Source of the DNA: Pseudomonas sp. | Lineage (GTDB): Bacteria; Pseudomonadota; Gammaproteobacteria; Pseudomonadales; Pseudomonadaceae | DNA length: 64,000 nucleotides | Reading direction: 5' to 3' | NCBI RefSeq assembly: GCF_030684895.1 | Contig: NZ_JAUXXP010000017.1 | Coordinates: forward strand, 62,001-126,000 | In this document: piece by piece, positions 9,014 through 18,355 of the stretch | Numbering within the stretch: position 1 is the stretch's first letter | Layout: each line of letters opens with the position of its first letter | Notes under the pieces: generated by a model | What the model was told of the DNA's origin: nothing | The model's input: only the letters and a program-made list of their open reading frames with translations | Database searches by the model: none | Program-made: the position numbers and the translations under genes

Positions 9014-9661
9014 TTAGCTAACCCCCATATAGCGCCCGGCGCGGTGGTTGATCGCCAGCACCATATTCAGCGCTAGCGCGCCGAGGATCGACAGCGCCAC
9101 CTTGTCCAGCGGCACAACCATTACCGCGCCAAGCACGATCAGCACATCGATGGCCATCTGCACATTGCCGGCGCGCAGGCCGAAGCGCTCCTGCAGGTAC
9201 AGTGCAAGGATATTCACCCCGCCGAGGCTGGCGCGGTGGCGGAACAGCATCAGTAAGCCCAGGCCCATGGCGAAACCACCGAACAGCGCGGCATACACCA
9301 CGTTCAGGTGGGTGAAGCCAATCCACTGCGGCGTCAATTCAGCCAACAGCGAAACCATCCCCACCGCGCAGAAGGTGCGCAGGGTGAACGGCCAGCCCAT
9401 GCGCCAGATGGCCAGGGCGTAGAACGGCAGGTTGATCAGAAAGAACACCAGACCGAACGGCCAGCCAAGCAAGTACTTCATCAGAAAGGCCAAACCCACG
9501 GTGCCGCCGGTCAGCAAACCAGCCTGGCTGTAGAGGGTGATCCCCAGCGCCACCATGGCCGTACCCAGCAGCAGCGCCAGGCCGTCTTCCCAGAGTGGAT
9601 GGCGAATAAAGATCGCGGCAATACGATCCGGCTCGGCGTGATCGGCATCAGCGTCATGCAT
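9014..9661 (-). CDS. YitT/DUF161-family integral membrane protein
   Basis: 215 residues from the ATG at 9661 (MHDADADHAE). An upstream in-frame extension to 9718 is less likely because it lacks a ribosome site. Five or more hydrophobic helices follow, including LALLLGTAMVALGITLY and the GLLTGGTVGLAFL motif typical of YitT-type proteins, and a glycine-rich RASLGGVNILALYL. These are inner-membrane proteins of unclear function, possibly transporters. The gene converges with the giant NTPase gene, with only 7 bases between the stops, so the accessory module is inserted tightly against it. Confidence 0.75.
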   Translation of the reverse strand: MHDADADHAEPDRIAAIFIRHPLWEDGLALLLGTAMVALGITLYSQAGLLTGGTVGLAFLMKYLLGWPFGLVFFLINLPFYALAIWRMGWPFTLRTFCAVGMVSLLAELTPQWIGFTHLNVVYAALFGGFAMGLGLLMLFRHRASLGGVNILALYLQERFGLRAGNVQMAIDVLIVLGAVMVVPLDKVALSILGALALNMVLAINHRAGRYMGVS

Positions 9662-9796
9662 GGGGAACAACCTGTAGAGGGCAAACGGCAATAGACAGCG
9701 TAGCGGCCAGCAAGACATGCGTTAACGCTACGCAACACGAGCCAAAGGGTGGCACGCCCTACCGGCGGCCACCCTGGCGGAAATCAATGCAGCGCG

Positions 9797-9819
9797 GAAA
9801 AACTCAGCCCGAACGGGCT
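9797..9819 (-). terminator. terminator at the folA stop codon
   Basis: The 14-bp palindrome AGCCCGAACGGGCT (9806-9819) overlaps the folA stop codon and is followed, in the direction of folA, by a short T run (9800-9796). Confidence 0.65.
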
Positions 9820-10330
9820 ATTTGCGATCCCACACCTCAAACACATAGCCGGGGGTCTCAAGCCCTTCCGGGTGTTCGATGGCGGAAGACAGGTGCCAGT
9901 CAGCCTCGGCCACTTCGGGGAAGTAGGCATCACCCTGAGGGCTGATGCCGACGCGAGTCAGGTACAGGCGTTCGGCCTGGGCCAGGCCCAGCTCGTAGAG
10001 TTGCGCGCCGCCGATCAGCATCAGCTCTTCGGCATCTTCCTCGCGCGCCCAGGCCTCGGCACGTTCGAGCGCGGCGTCGAGGCTGGCGAACACTTCCGCG
10101 CCCGCCAGCTGCAAGCCAGGCTGGCGACTGACCACCAGATTGAGCCGACCCGGCAAGGGCCGGCCGAGGGAATCCCAGGTCTTGCGCCCCATGATGATCG
10201 GCTTGCCCAGAGTCAGCGCCTTGAAGTGCTTGAGGTCCGCCGGCAAGTGCCAGGGCAGTTGATTATCGCGGCCGATCACGCGGTTTTCCGCGAGGGCGGC
10301 GATCAGGCAGAGAGGCAGGGAATTTTTCAT
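9818..10330 (-). CDS. folA: dihydrofolate reductase
   Basis: Reduces dihydrofolate to tetrahydrofolate with NADPH, completing the folate cycle driven by thymidylate synthase (thyA at 14577). The 170 residues are slightly longer than the E. coli enzyme (159). Visible features are ALAENRVIGRDNQLPWHLP with the catalytic acid Asp32 in PADLKHF, IIMGRKTWDSLGRPLPGR (NADPH-binding), and IGGAQLYELGL. The start ATG at 10330 gives a standard N-terminus. A terminator hairpin overlaps the stop. The gene is transcribed in the same direction as the diguanylate cyclase upstream but separated by 71 bases, so it is probably an independent unit. Confidence 0.97.
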   Translation of the reverse strand: MKNSLPLCLIAALAENRVIGRDNQLPWHLPADLKHFKALTLGKPIIMGRKTWDSLGRPLPGRLNLVVSRQPGLQLAGAEVFASLDAALERAEAWAREEDAEELMLIGGAQLYELGLAQAERLYLTRVGISPQGDAYFPEVAEADWHLSSAIEHPEGLETPGYVFEVWDRK

Positions 10331-10401
10331 AGGCGCGAGAATACCGCCTGCGCGGCGATCATTGAAGCCTTCCCTCCGCGCCGGTTCTCCGTTCAGTTGT
10401 C

Positions 10402-11640
10402 TTAACCATCCTGGCGTTTGCCCACCACGCGGTTGCGCCCCTGCTCCTTGGCCAGGTAGAGCGCGACATCCGCCAGGCGTAGGGCATCGACCAGGCTCTG
10501 ATGCGGCTGTGGCGTGAGGTAGGCCATGCCGATGCTCAGCGTAACCACACCGGCAGCATCCGAATGGGCATGCGTCAGGCCCAGGGCTTCGATGGCGCTG
10601 CGGATGTCCTGCAGAATCGCCAGCAGTTGCGCTTCATCCAGGCCATACCAGACACCGACAAACTCCTCACCACCATAACGCGCCGCGCAATCCAGCGGCC
10701 GCCGGGCATGCTCGCCAATCACCCGCGCGACCTGGCGCAACGCCTCGTCACCGGCCGCATGGCCATAGTGGTCGTTGTAGCGCTTGAAGAAGTCGACATC
10801 CATCATCACCACGCCCAGGGCCTGCTTTTCCCGTTGCGCCTGGCGCCAGCTGCGTTCGGCACGCTCGGTAAAGGCGCGGCGATTGAGCAGCCCGGTGAGA
10901 AAGTCCTTCTCGGCCAGGTCCTGTAGCAGGCCATGGGCAAGGAAGTTCTGCCGCGTGGCATATTCCAGGGAATAGCAGCCCACCGAGCCGATGACATTGG
11001 CCAGGGCCAGAAACAAGGCATTGTTCAGTAGCATCTCGCCCGATAGTCCAATACTCACTTCCACGACCAGATACGCCACAAAAGTCAGCCAGCCGCACAG
11101 CACGGCGGTGGCAAAGCGCAGCCCGGTGAGAAAGTAGAAGAACACGGTAACCAGGATGATGCCCTCATAAGGCAGCGCAAAGCTGTGATAGCGGGCCAGA
11201 CCGATAATGCCCGCCACGGCCAGCCCGGAGAGCAACGCCACAATGCCGCCGATCAGCTGCAGGTGATCACGCAAGCCCGGTCGATAGGTGGCCAACCAGG
11301 CCAGCAGCAGCATCGGCTGGATTACCCCCAGGCGCAGGGCGAGTATCCGGCCGCGCAGTGGGTCCGGCAGGTTGATCGCATCCAGCAGCACGAACAGCAA
11401 CGCCAGCAGCGTGGCCACCAGCAATGACCAGCGCATACGCCGCAGGAACACGTTGGCGTGATAGCGCTTGAACGCCTGCTCCAGTTCATCGTCAAAACTC
11501 AGCGCGCGAAAGCCCTGCTGATGCTGACGCAGGTACGGCGAATCCTGATTGACCCACTCCAGATGCGGTAACTTCACGATGGCACTCGCTTTTCTTGTTA
11601 TGCGTCCAGCGGCTGCTGACCGAGGCATTCGGCCGCCCAC
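10402..11640 (-). CDS. membrane diguanylate cyclase (GGDEF)
   Basis: Makes c-di-GMP from two GTP. Up to 412 residues. The N-terminal half has about five or six membrane helices (for example LLVATLLALLFVLLDAI) with no recognised periplasmic domain. The C-terminal GGDEF domain carries the signature RYGGEEFVGV, so the active site is intact. RPLD lies five residues before it, a complete RxxD inhibitory I-site. The start is uncertain: GTG at 11640, ATG at 11628 or GTG at 11577 (giving VKLPHLEWVNQDS) are all in frame, and conserved-looking sequence begins at the last. There is no EAL domain. It is divergent from the DUF2868 gene. Confidence 0.9.
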   Translation of the reverse strand: MGGRMPRSAAAGRITRKASAIVKLPHLEWVNQDSPYLRQHQQGFRALSFDDELEQAFKRYHANVFLRRMRWSLLVATLLALLFVLLDAINLPDPLRGRILALRLGVIQPMLLLAWLATYRPGLRDHLQLIGGIVALLSGLAVAGIIGLARYHSFALPYEGIILVTVFFYFLTGLRFATAVLCGWLTFVAYLVVEVSIGLSGEMLLNNALFLALANVIGSVGCYSLEYATRQNFLAHGLLQDLAEKDFLTGLLNRRAFTERAERSWRQAQREKQALGVVMMDVDFFKRYNDHYGHAAGDEALRQVARVIGEHARRPLDCAARYGGEEFVGVWYGLDEAQLLAILQDIRSAIEALGLTHAHSDAAGVVTLSIGMAYLTPQPHQSLVDALRLADVALYLAKEQGRNRVVGKRQDG

Positions 11641-11736
11641 TACCAGCAGCCTAGCTGGACTGGCCAGCGGAGTACACGCGAGCGCAACTGTGCCATGTGC
11701 CAGCCGCTGCGGTTATGCTCTGGCTTCCACCCGTTT

Positions 11737-13143
11737 ATGGAACACCGCGTGAGCCCACTCGATAAACCCACGCCCAGCCGACTGCAGCGCCTCTGGCTCA
11801 GCGAAACCATCCGCCTGCGCGAGGAACATGCCGGCCCGCTGGAGGACAGTGCAGCCAACCGTAGCGCCCAGGCCCAGGGCGGCGCACTCGACGAACGCAT
11901 CCAGACCCGTGCCTGGTTGCTTGCCGAACGCGATGGCCAGGTGCAGGCGCTGCAGCATTGGTTACAGGGCGCGCGCCTCGCCGGGCTGTTTCTCCTGTTG
12001 CTGGCCATTCTTAGCGGCAGCGGCTTGGCAGTGGCGGCACTGGGCGATGGTTTACACCCGGTCAATGTGTTCTGGGCCCTGGGCAGCCTGCTCGGGCTGA
12101 ACCTGCTTCTGCTGCTGGGCTGGGCGCTGGGCCTGCTGCTCAGCCGTGACAGCACAGGGGCCCTCGGCCATCTGTGGTTATGGCTAAGCGCCAAACTGGC
12201 CCGCGATGCCCAGGCCGCCCAACTGGCCCCCGCCCTGCTGTTGATGTTGCAACGCCAGCGTCTGAGTCGCTGGGGCCTGGGCGTACTGGTGCAGGGCTTC
12301 TGGCTGCTGACCCTGCTTACCGCACTGCTGGCTCTACTGGCCCTGCTGACGACCCGCCGCTATGGCTTTGTCTGGGAAAGCACCCTGCTCGGTGGCGACA
12401 GCTTTATCGCCATGACCCAGGCCATCGGCAGCCTGCCGGCGCTGCTCGGCTTCAGCCTGCCGGATGCCGAGCTGATCCGCGCCAGCGGCGACAGCGCCCT
12501 GGCCAACGAAAGCGCGCGGCTGAGCTGGGCCGGCTGGCTGGTGGGTGTGCTGGTGGTCTACGGCATACTGCCGCGCCTGGGCCTGCTGCTGCTCTGCCTG
12601 TGGCGCTGGCGCAGCGGTTGTGCGGTGCTGAGCCTGGATCTCAGCCTGCCTGGCTACAGCCTACTACGCGAACGTCTGCAACCGAGCAGCGAACGCCTCG
12701 GCGTGTGCGATGCCGCACCCACGCAGCTGCATCAACCGCAAGCCGGCAAGCACAGCGAAGACAGCCAGGGCGCGCTGCTGGTGGCAGTCGAACTGGACCC
12801 ACAGCGCAACTGGCCACCCGTTTTACCCAAGGGCATCGGCGATGCCGGGGTGATCGACAGCCGCGAGCAGCGCAACCAACTGCTCGACCAGCTCAACCGC
12901 TTTCCGCCGGCACGCCTGCTGATTGCCTGCGATCCCCGCCGCTCGCCGGATCGCGGCAGCCTGGCACTGCTCGGCGAACTGGCGCGCAGCGCAGCCGCCA
13001 CGCGGATCTGGCTGCTGCCACCGCCACCCGGCGAAGCACTAGACAGCGCGCGCCTGGGCGACTGGCACCGCGCGCTGGAGCAATTGCAGCTGAGCTACAG
13101 CGACAGCGCGCCGTTCAGTTGGCTGGAGCATGGCCATGACTAA
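11737..13143 (+). CDS. DUF2868-family multi-spanning membrane protein
   Basis: About 468 residues; the start is probably ATG 11737 or GTG 11749, and a TATGCT -10-like box lies just upstream at 11714. The N-terminus is soluble and charged (LWLSETIRLREEHAGPLED), followed by four or more hydrophobic helices between residues 75 and 310 and a soluble C-terminal domain. It matches the DUF2868 family as I recall it, whose role is unknown. It overlaps the next gene by 8 bases, and the two families are usually neighbours, so they probably act together at the inner membrane. Confidence 0.75.
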   Translation: MEHRVSPLDKPTPSRLQRLWLSETIRLREEHAGPLEDSAANRSAQAQGGALDERIQTRAWLLAERDGQVQALQHWLQGARLAGLFLLLLAILSGSGLAVAALGDGLHPVNVFWALGSLLGLNLLLLLGWALGLLLSRDSTGALGHLWLWLSAKLARDAQAAQLAPALLLMLQRQRLSRWGLGVLVQGFWLLTLLTALLALLALLTTRRYGFVWESTLLGGDSFIAMTQAIGSLPALLGFSLPDAELIRASGDSALANESARLSWAGWLVGVLVVYGILPRLGLLLLCLWRWRSGCAVLSLDLSLPGYSLLRERLQPSSERLGVCDAAPTQLHQPQAGKHSEDSQGALLVAVELDPQRNWPPVLPKGIGDAGVIDSREQRNQLLDQLNRFPPARLLIACDPRRSPDRGSLALLGELARSAAATRIWLLPPPPGEALDSARLGDWHRALEQLQLSYSDSAPFSWLEHGHD

Positions 13144-14503
13144 AGCCCTCAAGCTGGCCGTGGTTGGCCATACCAATGTCGGCAAGACCTCGCTACTGCG
13201 CACCCTGACCCGCGATGTCGGCTTCGGCGAGGTGTCCCATCGCCCCAGCACCACCCGCCACGTCGAAGGCGCACGGCTGTCGGTGGACGGCGAGGCGCTG
13301 CTGGAGCTGTACGACACCCCCGGCCTGGAAGACGCCATCGCCCTGCTGGATTACCTGGAACGTCTGGATCGCCCCGGCGAACGCCTGGATGGACCGGCGC
13401 GGCTGGCGCGCTTTCTCGATGGCAGTGAAGCGCGGCAGCGTTTCGAGCAGGAGGCCAAAGTGCTGCGCCAACTGCTGGCCTCGGATGCCGGCCTCTATGT
13501 GATCGACGCCCGCGAACCGGTGCTGGCCAAATACCGCGATGAGCTGGCGGTGCTGAGCATGTGCGGCCGGCCCTTGCTACCGGTACTGAACTTCGTCAGC
13601 AGCAGCCAGCACCGCGAGCAGGACTGGCGCGACGCCCTGGCCCGCCTCGGCCTGCATGCCCTGGTGTGCTTCGACAGCGTGGCGCCGCCGCTGGATGGCG
13701 AACGCCGCCTATACGACAGCCTGGCGTTGCTGCAGGAAAAAGCCCGCCCGCAATTACAACGGCTGATCGACGATCACCTGGCGCAGCGCCAACTGCGCAA
13801 AAGCAGCGGCGCGCGGCTGATCGCCGAACTGCTGCTGGACTGCGCCGCCTGCCGCCGTAGCGTGGCCGCGCAAGCCGTGCTGGAACAAGGCGCCATCCGC
13901 GATCTGCACCAGACCATCCGGCAACGCGAACAACGCTGCGTGGAAGCCCTGCTGCGCCTGTACGCCTTCCGCCAGGACGACGCCAAGGCCAGCGACCTGC
14001 CCTTGCTCGACGGGCGCTGGGGCGACGATCTGTTCAACCCGGAAACCCTCAAGCAGCTCGGCATCAATATCGGTGGCGGCATGGCAGCAGGCGCGGCCAC
14101 CGGCGTCGGCGTCGATCTGTTGGTGGGCGGGATTACCCTCGGCGCGGCGGCGCTGATCGGCGCCCTGCTCGGCGGCAGCGCGCAGACCCTACGCGGCTAT
14201 GGCGCGCGGCTGAAAGGCAAACTCAAGGGCCAGCGCGAGCTGACCGTGGACGACGCCGTGCTGCGCCTGCTTGCCCTGCGCCAGCAGCGGCTGCTGCAAG
14301 CACTGGAAGCCCGTGGCCATGCCGCCGTCGAGGCCATCAGCCTGAGTACGCCGCAGGACGCCAGCTGGCGTGAAGGCAAACTGCCGGACGCCCTGCACAA
14401 GGCCCGCGCCCACCCGGAATGGTCATCGCTGAATCCTAATGCCCGGCTTGAGGATGGCGAACGCCAGGAACAGGTGCAGCAGTTGGCGGCGGAGCTGCTC
14501 TAG
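13136..14503 (+). CDS. DUF3482-family GTPase, membrane-associated
   Basis: 455 residues from ATG 13136, chosen over ATG 13130 because GGAG sits seven bases upstream. An Era-like GTPase domain fills the N-terminal half: G1 GHTNVGKTS (11-19) and G3 DTPG. A canonical NKxD is not visible; VLNFVSSS stands about where G4 is expected, so nucleotide specificity is unproven. In the C-terminal part a glycine-rich hydrophobic stretch (IGGGMAAGAATGVGVDLL and the GGITLGAAALIGALLGG that follows) could insert in a membrane. It is coupled to the DUF2868 gene by overlap, and the two likely form one membrane complex. The function of the family is unknown. Confidence 0.8.
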   Translation: MTKALKLAVVGHTNVGKTSLLRTLTRDVGFGEVSHRPSTTRHVEGARLSVDGEALLELYDTPGLEDAIALLDYLERLDRPGERLDGPARLARFLDGSEARQRFEQEAKVLRQLLASDAGLYVIDAREPVLAKYRDELAVLSMCGRPLLPVLNFVSSSQHREQDWRDALARLGLHALVCFDSVAPPLDGERRLYDSLALLQEKARPQLQRLIDDHLAQRQLRKSSGARLIAELLLDCAACRRSVAAQAVLEQGAIRDLHQTIRQREQRCVEALLRLYAFRQDDAKASDLPLLDGRWGDDLFNPETLKQLGINIGGGMAAGAATGVGVDLLVGGITLGAAALIGALLGGSAQTLRGYGARLKGKLKGQRELTVDDAVLRLLALRQQRLLQALEARGHAAVEAISLSTPQDASWREGKLPDALHKARAHPEWSSLNPNARLEDGERQEQVQQLAAELL

Positions 14504-14515
14504 CTTTAAAGGCTT

Positions 14516-14568
14516 CGCGGCCATGGTACTTCCTACGGAAACCACCGTTGTAGGAGCCCATGGCCGCG
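14516..14568. repeat. REP-like inverted repeat
   Basis: Arms CGCGGCCATGG...CCTACG and CGTTGTAGGAGCCCATGGCCGCG lie between the converging DUF3482 and thyA genes. It is related to the element at 55118-55164 (GTAGGAGCGGCCCATGGCCGCG). It could act as a bidirectional transcription end, but it has no T run. Confidence 0.7.
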
Positions 14569-14576
14569 ATTAACGA

Positions 14577-15371
14577 TCAGACCGCGACGGGCGCGCTGAT
14601 ATGCGGATGCGCCTGGTAGCCAACCAGCTCGAAGTCCTCGAACTTGAACGCCAGCAGGTCCTTCACTTTGGGGTTGAGCTTCATCACCGGCAGCGGCAAC
14701 GGCTCGCGGCTTAGCTGCAGGTCGGTCTGCTCGATATGGTTGGCGTAGAGGTGGCAGTCGCCGCCAGTCCAGATAAAGTCGCCCGGTTGCAGCCCACAGA
14801 CCTGGGCCACCATCAAGGTCAGCAGCGCATAGCTGGCGATATTGAAGGGCACGCCCAAAAATATGTCCGCCGAGCGCTGGTACAGCTGGCAGCTCAGCTT
14901 GCCGTCGGCCACATAGAACTGGAACAGCGCGTGGCACGGCGGCAGGGCCATCTGCTCGACCAGCGCCGGGTTCCAGGCGGAGACGATCAGGCGGCGCGAA
15001 TCCGGATTCTTTTTGATCATCTCGATCAGCTTGCTGATCTGGTCAATCGACTCGCCGTTCGGCGCGGGCCAGCTGCGCCACTGGTAGCCGTACACCGGGC
15101 CGAGGTCGCCGTTCTCGTCGGCCCACTCGTCCCAGATGCGTACGCCGTTGTCCTTCAGGTACTTGATGTTGGTGTCGCCCGCAAGGAACCACAGCAGTTC
15201 GTGGATGATCGATTTCAGGTGGCACTTTTTGGTGGTCACCAGCGGGAAGCCGTCGGCCAGGTTGAAGCGCATCTGATGGGCAAAAATACTGTAGGTGCCA
15301 GTGCCCGTGCGGTCACTCTTGAAGGTGCCGGTCTCACGCACCAGGCGCATCAGGTCGAGGTACTGCTGCAT
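14577..15371 (-). CDS. thyA: thymidylate synthase
   Basis: Methylates dUMP to dTMP using methylene-tetrahydrofolate. 264 residues, exactly the E. coli length. The catalytic Cys146 lies in [14 protein letters not shown], and [12 protein letters not shown] (19-30) and the C-terminal APVAV end are standard. The start ATG at 15371 shares one base with the lgt stop (TAATG), so it is translationally coupled to lgt; the tauE-lgt-thyA order forms one operon. The same frame stays open upstream across lgt, but that is an overlapping shadow and not part of the protein. Confidence 0.98.
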   Translation of the reverse strand: MQQYLDLMRLVRETGTFKSDRTGTGTYSIFAHQMRFNLADGFPLVTTKKCHLKSIIHELLWFLAGDTNIKYLKDNGVRIWDEWADENGDLGPVYGYQWRSWPAPNGESIDQISKLIEMIKKNPDSRRLIVSAWNPALVEQMALPPCHALFQFYVADGKLSCQLYQRSADIFLGVPFNIASYALLTLMVAQVCGLQPGDFIWTGGDCHLYANHIEQTDLQLSREPLPLPVMKLNPKVKDLLAFKFEDFELVGYQAHPHISAPVAV

Positions 15372-16171
15372 TACACGGCCTCCTGTGCAGCCTGACGTTT
15401 GTAGGCATAGGCGATCAGGCCCAGGCCGCCGAGGATCATCGGCAGGCAGAGTACCTGACCCATGGTCAGCCAGCCGCCCGCCAGGTAACCGAGCTGGGCA
15501 TCCGGCACGCGGACGAATTCGACGATAAAGCGGAAGATCCCGTAGCACAGGGCAAACATGCCGGACACCGCCATGGTCGGTCGCGGCTTGCGCGAGTAGA
15601 ACCAGAGGATGGTGAACAGCGCCACGCCTTCCAGGGCGAACTGGTACAGCTGCGAGGGATGGCGCGCCAGTTGCTGCGGGTCGGTGGGGAAGATCATCGC
15701 CCAGGGCACGTCGGTGGCCTTGCCCCACAGCTCGGCATTGATAAAGTTGCCGATGCGCCCGGCACCCAGGCCGATCGGCACCAGCGGCGCGATAAAGTCC
15801 ATCAGCTCGAAGAAGCTCTTGTTGTTGCGCTTGCCGAACCACCAGGTGGCCAGCATTACGCCGATCAACCCGCCGTGGAACGACATGCCGCCTTCCCAGA
15901 TGCGCAGCATGCGCACCGGTTCGGCGATATAGGCCGCCAGGTCGTAAAACAGCACGTACCCCAGACGGCCACCGAGGATTACACCCATTGCGACCCAGAA
16001 CACCAGGTCGGAGAGTTTCTCCTTGTTCCAGCTCGGTGCGAAGGCGTTGACCCGGCGCGAGGCCAGCCACCAGGCGCCGCCGATGCCGATCAGGTACATC
16101 AGGCCGTACCAATGGATTTTCAGCGGGCCAAGGGCCAGTGCAACCGGGTCGATCTGCGGGTAAGGCAGCAT
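15371..16171 (-). CDS. lgt: prolipoprotein diacylglyceryl transferase
   Basis: Transfers diacylglyceryl from phosphatidylglycerol to the lipobox Cys of prolipoproteins, in the inner membrane. 266 residues from ATG 16171, which has AAGGAG well placed; a TTG one codon earlier is ignored. Seven hydrophobic helices are predicted. The Lgt signature [14 protein letters not shown] (138-151) with its essential Arg, and the HGG at 99-101, are present. It lies between a TauE-type permease (10-base gap) and thyA (1-base overlap). A likely substrate in this window is the lipoprotein at 57947-58780. Confidence 0.97.
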   Translation of the reverse strand: MLPYPQIDPVALALGPLKIHWYGLMYLIGIGGAWWLASRRVNAFAPSWNKEKLSDLVFWVAMGVILGGRLGYVLFYDLAAYIAEPVRMLRIWEGGMSFHGGLIGVMLATWWFGKRNNKSFFELMDFIAPLVPIGLGAGRIGNFINAELWGKATDVPWAMIFPTDPQQLARHPSQLYQFALEGVALFTILWFYSRKPRPTMAVSGMFALCYGIFRFIVEFVRVPDAQLGYLAGGWLTMGQVLCLPMILGGLGLIAYAYKRQAAQEAV

Positions 16172-16181
16172 CAAAAACTCC

Positions 16182-16964
16182 TTAGATCAGGAAACTTAAT
16201 CCCACGCTAAACAGCAGCAGGGCAAACAGGCGTTTGAGCAGACGCGGCGACAGCTTGTGCGCCAGGCGTGCACCGACGCGGGCAAAGTACATGCTGGGGA
16301 TGGCAATACCGACCAGCGCCGGCAGGTAGACAAAGCCCAGGCTCCATTCCGGCAGCGCGGGCTTATCCCAACCCAGCCAGATAAAACTCAGGGCACTGGC
16401 TATCGCAATCGGCAGGCCACAAGCAGAAGAGGTGGCCACCGCCTGCTGCATCGCTACGCTGCGCCAGGTCAGGAACGGCACGGTCAGCGAACCGCCGCCG
16501 ATGCCGAAAATCGCCGAGGCCCAGCCAATCACCACACCCGCCACCGTCAACCCTGGCTTGCCTGGGACAGTGCGGCTGGCTTTGGGTTTCAGTTCCAGGG
16601 CCATTTGTACGGCGATAATAATCGCAAATACGCCGATGATTTTCTGCAGCAGCGGCCCCTGAATGGCGGCGGCAGTCATCGCGCCAAGCCCTGCGCCGAG
16701 CAGAATCCCCAGGGTCATCCAGGCAAATACCGGCCACAGCACGGCGCCTTTACGCTGATGTTCAATCACCGAGTTGATCGAGGTGAAGATGATGGTCGCC
16801 AACGACGTGCCTACCGCCAGGTGCGTCAAAATCATCGGATCAAAGCCCTGCGCAGCAAAACTCAGCACCAGCACCGGCACGATGATAATGCCGCCGCCTA
16901 CGCCAAATAACCCGGCAAGCGTTCCAGCTGCAGCCCCTAACCCCAAATACAGCAGCAGTTCCAT
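16182..16964 (-). CDS. TauE/SafE-family sulfite/anion exporter-like permease
   Basis: 260 residues from ATG 16964 ([10 protein letters not shown]); a TTG six codons earlier is less likely. There are about eight hydrophobic helices in two similar halves, each with a glycine-rich motif: [17 protein letters not shown] in the first and [17 protein letters not shown] in the second. This internal repeat is the hallmark of the TauE/SafE (DUF81) family of inner-membrane permeases, often linked to sulfur compounds. The substrate cannot be told. It is the first gene of the operon with lgt and thyA. Confidence 0.85.
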   Translation of the reverse strand: MELLLYLGLGAAAGTLAGLFGVGGGIIIVPVLVLSFAAQGFDPMILTHLAVGTSLATIIFTSINSVIEHQRKGAVLWPVFAWMTLGILLGAGLGAMTAAAIQGPLLQKIIGVFAIIIAVQMALELKPKASRTVPGKPGLTVAGVVIGWASAIFGIGGGSLTVPFLTWRSVAMQQAVATSSACGLPIAIASALSFIWLGWDKPALPEWSLGFVYLPALVGIAIPSMYFARVGARLAHKLSPRLLKRLFALLLFSVGLSFLI

Positions 16965-17085
16965 CAGCACCCCCACAAACAATCCGGCATGGTAACGGAT
17001 GCACAGGGCCGGACTCTACTTTGGGCGATGGATGTCCGCTTAGGCTTTGCGTAAAGTGCCCGCATCGCCTGTGGAATAGACCAGC

Positions 17086-17454
17086 ATGCGCCCGACCCTG
17101 TACCTGAAGCTGAGCTGTAACCAGATGCACCTGACGCACCTGCAAAGTGGCCGCGCGCTGCACCTGCAGGCCGACCCGGCATTCAGCAATCAGCGCCTGC
17201 TGGTGGCGGATTTTGCGGCGGCGCAGCAACTGTTGCAGCGCGGCGTCGAGGAAATCCTGCCCAAGCGTTTGCTGCGTCTGAACCGCTCACCGCAGTTGCT
17301 GATCCAGCCACTGGAGCGCCTGGAAGGCGGTCTGTCGCAGGTCGAGGAGCGCATTCTGCTGGAACTCGGCCTGGGCTGCGGCGCGCGCAAGGTACGCCTG
17401 CACCTGGGCAACGAACTGGACAACGCCGGCGTGCTGGCGAAGTTAAGGAGCTAA
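17086..17454 (+). CDS. conserved small protein of unknown function
   Basis: 122 residues, beginning MRPTLYLKLSCNQM. It is soluble, leucine-rich and basic, without signal peptide or membrane helix. The middle region (PKRLLRLNRSPQLLIQPLE) and the C-terminal RKVRLHLGN suggest a small folded domain, but I do not recognise the family with confidence. It ends 3 bases before the NRDE gene, whose ribosome site AAGGAG overlaps its stop, so the two are co-transcribed. Codon use is like the neighbours, which supports it as a real gene. Confidence 0.65.
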   Translation: MRPTLYLKLSCNQMHLTHLQSGRALHLQADPAFSNQRLLVADFAAAQQLLQRGVEEILPKRLLRLNRSPQLLIQPLERLEGGLSQVEERILLELGLGCGARKVRLHLGNELDNAGVLAKLRS

Positions 17455-17457
17455 CTC

Positions 17458-18204
17458 ATGTGCCTGATCGTCCTGGCCTGGCGACCGGGTCATGCCCAGC
17501 CGCTACTGCTGGCCGCCAACCGCGATGAATTCTATGAACGGCCCAGCCAGCCTCTGGCCGAATGGCCCGATGTGCCGGGAGTGTTTGCCGGACGCGATCT
17601 GCAGGCCGGCGGCACCTGGCTAGGCGTCGGCCCCGGCGGGCGCTTTGCCGCCCTGACTAATATTCGCGACCCTGGCCAGGCGCAGGGCAGCCGCTCACGG
17701 GGCGAGCTGCCGGTAGCCTTTCTCGCCGGCAGCCTTAGCGTCGAAGATTTTCTGCATGACCTGCACGAGCGGCGCCGCCACTACAGCGGCTTCAACCTGC
17801 TGCTCGGCGACCGCCAGCAACTCTGGCACTTCAACTCCCTAACCGGGCGCGCCACACCATTGGCGGAAGGCGTGCACGGCCTGTCGAATGCCGATCTGGA
17901 CACGCCCTGGCCCAAGCTGCAGCGGGCCAAGCAGGCGCTGCACAACGGCTTGCATGAGCCGCATCCGCAGATGCTGCTCAAGCTGTTGGCCGACCCCACC
18001 CGCGCGGCAGACGCTGACCTGCCGCAAACCGGTATCGGCCTGACCGGCGAACGCCTGCTGTCAAGCGTGTTTATTGCCAGCGTCACCTACGGCACCCGCG
18101 CCAGTACTGCGTTGATCGTCAATGCCGACGGCAGCCGCGTGCTGGCCGAGCGTACGTTCGGCAGCAATGGCAGCTGTTTAGGTGAGGTGGTTGTGCACTG
18201 CTGA
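17458..18204 (+). CDS. NRDE (TANGO2-like) family protein
   Basis: 248 residues. It opens with MCLIVLAW and then AANRDEFYERP, the Asn-Arg-Asp-Glu signature of the NRDE/TANGO2 family, with the N-terminal Cys2 exposed after Met removal as in Ntn-hydrolase folds. GGTWLGVGPGGRFAALTN and a C-terminal GTRASTALIVNADG also fit. Enzymatic activity in bacteria is not established to my knowledge; a role in haem or lipid handling has been proposed for eukaryotic members. It is coupled to the preceding small gene. A MITE copy begins 9 bases after its stop. Confidence 0.88.
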   Translation: MCLIVLAWRPGHAQPLLLAANRDEFYERPSQPLAEWPDVPGVFAGRDLQAGGTWLGVGPGGRFAALTNIRDPGQAQGSRSRGELPVAFLAGSLSVEDFLHDLHERRRHYSGFNLLLGDRQQLWHFNSLTGRATPLAEGVHGLSNADLDTPWPKLQRAKQALHNGLHEPHPQMLLKLLADPTRAADADLPQTGIGLTGERLLSSVFIASVTYGTRASTALIVNADGSRVLAERTFGSNGSCLGEVVVHC

Positions 18205-18212
18205 AGCCGCTT

Positions 18213-18355
18213 AGCAGGCTGTTGAAAACGTTGGCGAGGCAGCCAGTGCAAGGCAAAAACAGGCGAAAAAGCGGAGTTTACGAGCTGTAAATGAGCATTT
18301 TGAGCCTGTTTTTAACGCCGCAATGGCAACGCAGGTAGTTTTTCAACGGCATGCT
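18213..18355. repeat. MITE-like element, copy 2 (143 bp)
   Basis: Same element as 1287-1449: ends AGCAGGCTGTTGAAAAC and GTTTTTCAACGGCATGCT, shared interior AAAAACAGGCGA, TTTACGAGCTGTAAATGAGCAT and GAGCCTGTTTTTAACGCCGCA. The flanks show TA on both sides (18212-18213 and 18355-18356), compatible with a TA target. It fills the gap between two converging genes, and its right end forms part of the stop codon of the minus-strand gene that ends at 18354. Confidence 0.85.

Noticed and set aside
12174..13139. 321-residue plus-strand frame within the DUF2868 gene
   Set aside because: Arg/Ala/Thr-rich +1-shifted shadow without motifs.
14577..16112. 511-residue minus-strand frame covering thyA and lgt
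   Set aside because: Only its last 264 residues are ThyA. The rest is the lgt region in the wrong frame, so it is not a fusion.
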